This document shows, piece by piece, positions 5,829 to 7,645 of a stretch of 7,645 nt of DNA (positions within the stretch are counted from its first letter, which is position 1; each line of letters opens with the position of its first letter). This DNA is from an uncultured Chthonomonas sp. (GTDB lineage Bacteria > Armatimonadota > Chthonomonadetes > Chthonomonadales > CAJBBX01). The position numbers and the translations under genes were made by a program. The stretch is taken from positions 1 to 7,645 of the forward strand of contig CAISOI010000127.1 of assembly GCA_903886985.1 (NCBI GenBank), in the 5' to 3' direction. The notes under the pieces were generated by a model. It did not search any database. It saw only the letters and a list, made by a program, of their open reading frames with translations, and was not told the origin of the DNA.

Positions 5829-7106
5829 ATGCCATACGGTCCTCCAATCCAAATTGAATCGTCAGCCCCGTCAGGATATATTGTTCTCGCCCTCGTAATG
5901 GCAGGCTTGAACCTTGTACTATTGGCAGTTGTTGCGGGACTGATTTTGTACAGAATGCGGAGCCCCGGATTTTCGACATCGTTATCGCTGCCTGCTCTAA
6001 AACGTGGTCTCTCTACGTCGGTCATAGTCGTAATGATTCTTGCTTTTATGTGGCTGGTCCGCGACCTACTGATTCCATTTGGACTCGCATTCTTTTTGGC
6101 TTCTCTGCTCGATCCTGTGGTCACAAAAATGCAGAAGCGCGGTATCCCTCGAGGTCGAGGAGTGGGCTATATTTTTGCTGGGATATTCCTTGGATTGATC
6201 TTGGCGATCACGTTTGTTTTGCCCCGAGCTGCAGATCAAATCAAAGCTATCACAGACCACCCTGAACAGTATGAGAAAGCACTTGTCGATCAGGCGGATG
6301 TCCTTTACAATCAAAACCTGACTACCGCCAAAACGCTGGGCATGAAGGAACGTCCTTCAAAATTCATCAAATCCGCTCCGGTGACGGCGGCAGCTACTGG
6401 TGCCCTCAACAGCGTGAAAGCATCACTGATGGCACTGTCTGGGAAAGTCTTGTGGTTTGTTATCATTCCGCTTTCACTCTTCTATTTTCTGCTGGACTTT
6501 CAAGTGTTGCGCGCTAAAGCCATTAGCTTCTTCCCTGTCGTCACCCGCCCGAATATCGATAAAATGAGCGCGGAAGTTGTGGATATTTTCAGCCAGTACA
6601 TTCGAGGTCTCGCGAAGGTGTGCCTCCTATATGGCATCACTGCAATGATAATTGCTTTTGTTGTCGGGGTTCCATACGCCATTTTCTTGGGGCTAGCAGC
6701 CGGCGCTCTCTATGCGGTGCCTTACGCTGGACCAGCCATTGCAATCGCCGGTTCTGGAGTCCTTGCCCTTACAACCGGTCGCGGTGGTGGTTATGCAACT
6801 GTGGTCGTAATCCTGTTCTTGATCATGCATGTCTCCTTCGACTATGGTGTAACGCCCCGCGTTGTAGGTGGTTCCGTAGGATTGCACCCACTGCTTAATG
6901 TCTTTGCCCTTATGGTCGGAGCTACATTCTTCGGAATATATGGAATGTTGCTGGCAGTTCCCGTTGCAGCGTGTGTACAGATGGTGCTGCTCTACTTTTT
7001 CCCGCATCTCAGCGACCGCCCTAATATCAGTGAAGTTGCAAAACCAGCTCCTGACGAACTTGTCCCGAGAGCTGAAGCGCTCGAACCTCAACCCGCCTTA
7101 GACTAA
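5829..7106 (+). CDS. AI-2E / PerM-family membrane permease
   Basis: This 425-residue polytopic membrane protein fits PF01594. Some members have been proposed to export quorum-sensing AI-2 and others act as Na+(Li+)/H+ antiporters, so the substrate here is unknown. Hydrophobic segments lie at about 17-40, 62-78, 80-97, 111-132, 205-224, 260-305 (two), 322-337 and 355-390. The best family signature is TPRVVGGSVGLHPLLNVFA at 342-360 followed by GIYGMLLAVPVAA at 369-381. A soluble loop at about 133-204 separates the first and later segments, as is usual. The segment at 17-40 is an extra hydrophobic stretch before the core, and the C-terminus (395-425) is polar and rich in Pro, Ala and Glu. The ATG at 5829 has only a weak GAG-type ribosome site, so a later start near residue 60 is possible. 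It stands between the YtxH gene and tpx. Confidence 0.95.
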   Translation: MPYGPPIQIESSAPSGYIVLALVMAGLNLVLLAVVAGLILYRMRSPGFSTSLSLPALKRGLSTSVIVVMILAFMWLVRDLLIPFGLAFFLASLLDPVVTKMQKRGIPRGRGVGYIFAGIFLGLILAITFVLPRAADQIKAITDHPEQYEKALVDQADVLYNQNLTTAKTLGMKERPSKFIKSAPVTAAATGALNSVKASLMALSGKVLWFVIIPLSLFYFLLDFQVLRAKAISFFPVVTRPNIDKMSAEVVDIFSQYIRGLAKVCLLYGITAMIIAFVVGVPYAIFLGLAAGALYAVPYAGPAIAIAGSGVLALTTGRGGGYATVVVILFLIMHVSFDYGVTPRVVGGSVGLHPLLNVFALMVGATFFGIYGMLLAVPVAACVQMVLLYFFPHLSDRPNISEVAKPAPDELVPRAEALEPQPALD

Positions 7107-7120
7107 TCACATTGCAGTGG

Positions 7121-7126
7121 TAAAAT
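7121..7126 (+). promoter_or_regulatory. possible -10 box of a tpx promoter
   Basis: TAAAAT at 7121-7126 is a fair -10 hexamer, with TTAGAC (7098-7103) 17 bases upstream as a poor -35 that overlaps the end of the permease gene. If used, RNA would begin near 7133 and the stem-loop at 7146-7161 would lie in the tpx leader. Confidence 0.3.
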
Positions 7127-7145
7127 GTAACATGAACACGAAGAG

Positions 7146-7165
7146 TCGGCTTGTCAGCCGATTTT
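7146..7165 (+). terminator. Rho-independent-type terminator or leader hairpin before tpx
   Basis: TCGGCT (7146-7151) pairs perfectly with AGCCGA (7156-7161) around a four-base loop TGTC and is followed directly by TTTT (7162-7165). It lies 40 bases after the permease stop and ends 17 bases before the tpx ATG. The stem is short and the U-tract is only four long, so it is a modest terminator for the upstream genes. If the -10 box at 7121 is real, it is instead part of the tpx leader. Confidence 0.5.
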
Positions 7166-7182
7166 AAGAGAGGGAGATAACT

Positions 7183-7645
7183 ATGTCAGAACGAACCACA
7201 TTTATGCGCGGTAATGAATTAGAACTTGAAGGTCCAGAATTGATAGTTGGCGAACCAGCGCCGGATTTCAAATTGGTGCAGAGAAGTCCAGAGGGCTTGA
7301 AAGACATTACCCTTGCGGACTTTACGGGCAAAACGTTAATACTTAGTGTCCTTCCTTCCTTAGATACCCCCGTTTGTGAATTACAAACCAAGAGATTCAA
7401 TGAAGACGTTGTCGGTCTTCCGAGCAACATTGAAGTATTGACGGTTAGCATGGACCTCCCTTTTGCACAAGCTCGATTCTGTGGCGACAAGGGTACGCAT
7501 CATATTCAGACTGCTTCAGATCACAGAGACGGCAACTTTGGTGCCAGCTATGGAACGCTAATCAAACCACTGCGATTAGAGTCGCGAGCGGTGTTCGTGG
7601 TGGGCCCTGATGGAATTCTAAAATATGCTCAGTACGTACCTGAAG
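7183..7645 (+). CDS. tpx: thiol peroxidase Tpx (3' end beyond window)
   Basis: Tpx is an atypical two-cysteine peroxiredoxin that reduces hydroperoxides using thioredoxin. The 154 codons visible cover nearly all of a protein usually 165-175 residues long, so about 10-20 are missing. Residues 19-30 (ELIVGEPAPDFK) open the thioredoxin fold. LPSLDTPVCELQTKRFN at 57-73 holds the peroxidatic Cys65 within the T-x-x-C motif (Thr62, Pro63). DLPFAQARFCG at 91-101 has the resolving Cys100, 35 residues on, close to the 34 seen in E. coli Tpx (Cys61/Cys95). The later HRDGNFGASYG and RAVFVVGPDG also fit the family. The ATG at 7183 has a strong AGGGAG site (7171-7176) six bases upstream and matches the family's N-terminus. 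It follows the permease gene by 76 bases, with a terminator-like hairpin between. Confidence 0.97.
   Translation, partial: MSERTTFMRGNELELEGPELIVGEPAPDFKLVQRSPEGLKDITLADFTGKTLILSVLPSLDTPVCELQTKRFNEDVVGLPSNIEVLTVSMDLPFAQARFCGDKGTHHIQTASDHRDGNFGASYGTLIKPLRLESRAVFVVGPDGILKYAQYVPE

Noticed and set aside
6693..7091. 132-residue minus-strand reading frame inside the permease gene
   Set aside because: It is rich in Cys, His and Tyr in an unnatural way, is fully antisense to a certain gene, and has no family features.
1..7645. tRNA, rRNA, CRISPR, insertion sequence or phage attachment features
   Set aside because: No cloverleaf-like segments in the gaps, no spaced identical repeats of CRISPR length, and no transposase or integrase motif in any frame I read.

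Overview
This is a bacterial chromosomal segment with balanced base composition. It has six recognisable protein genes plus one gene broken by a stop codon, and no RNA genes, insertion sequences or CRISPR arrays. The organism cannot be fixed from the sequence. The BTAD/NB-ARC regulator, the DUF4424-like exported protein, the YtxH protein and the MnmA with a GGCCSL insert would suit Armatimonadota, Chloroflexota or a related deep-branching phylum. That is an impression from gene content, not a proven assignment.

The left part (1-4048) is all on the minus strand. Read in the direction of transcription it holds three genes. First is a DUF4424-like exported protein gene split by one in-frame TAA (4048-3230). 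Second is an exported protein resembling the beta-sandwich (mutarotase-like) part of glycoside hydrolases but with no catalytic barrel (3083-2211). Third is a large AfsR/SARP-type regulator with winged-helix, BTAD and NB-ARC ATPase domains, whose C-terminus runs off the left edge (2015-1). The two gaps, 146 and 195 bases, are rich in inverted and direct repeats.

The right part (4280-7645) is all on the plus strand: mnmA (tRNA 2-thiouridylase), a small YtxH-type membrane-anchored protein, an AI-2E/PerM-family permease and tpx (thiol peroxidase, cut by the right edge). Gaps are 71-95 bases and each contains a stem-loop. They may be read together or as separate units. Sulfur transfer to tRNA, a stress-type membrane protein and a peroxidase could share a redox/stress theme, but that is inference.

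The two halves diverge from a 231-base intergenic region (4049-4279). It holds a good sigma70-type promoter for the leftward gene and a perfect CRP-like palindrome (TGTGA-N6-TCACA). The points most worth a second look are the in-frame stop in the DUF4424-like gene, the CRP-like site beside its promoter, and the orphan mutarotase-like secreted domain next to the BTAD regulator. I did not find a clearly new multi-gene system.
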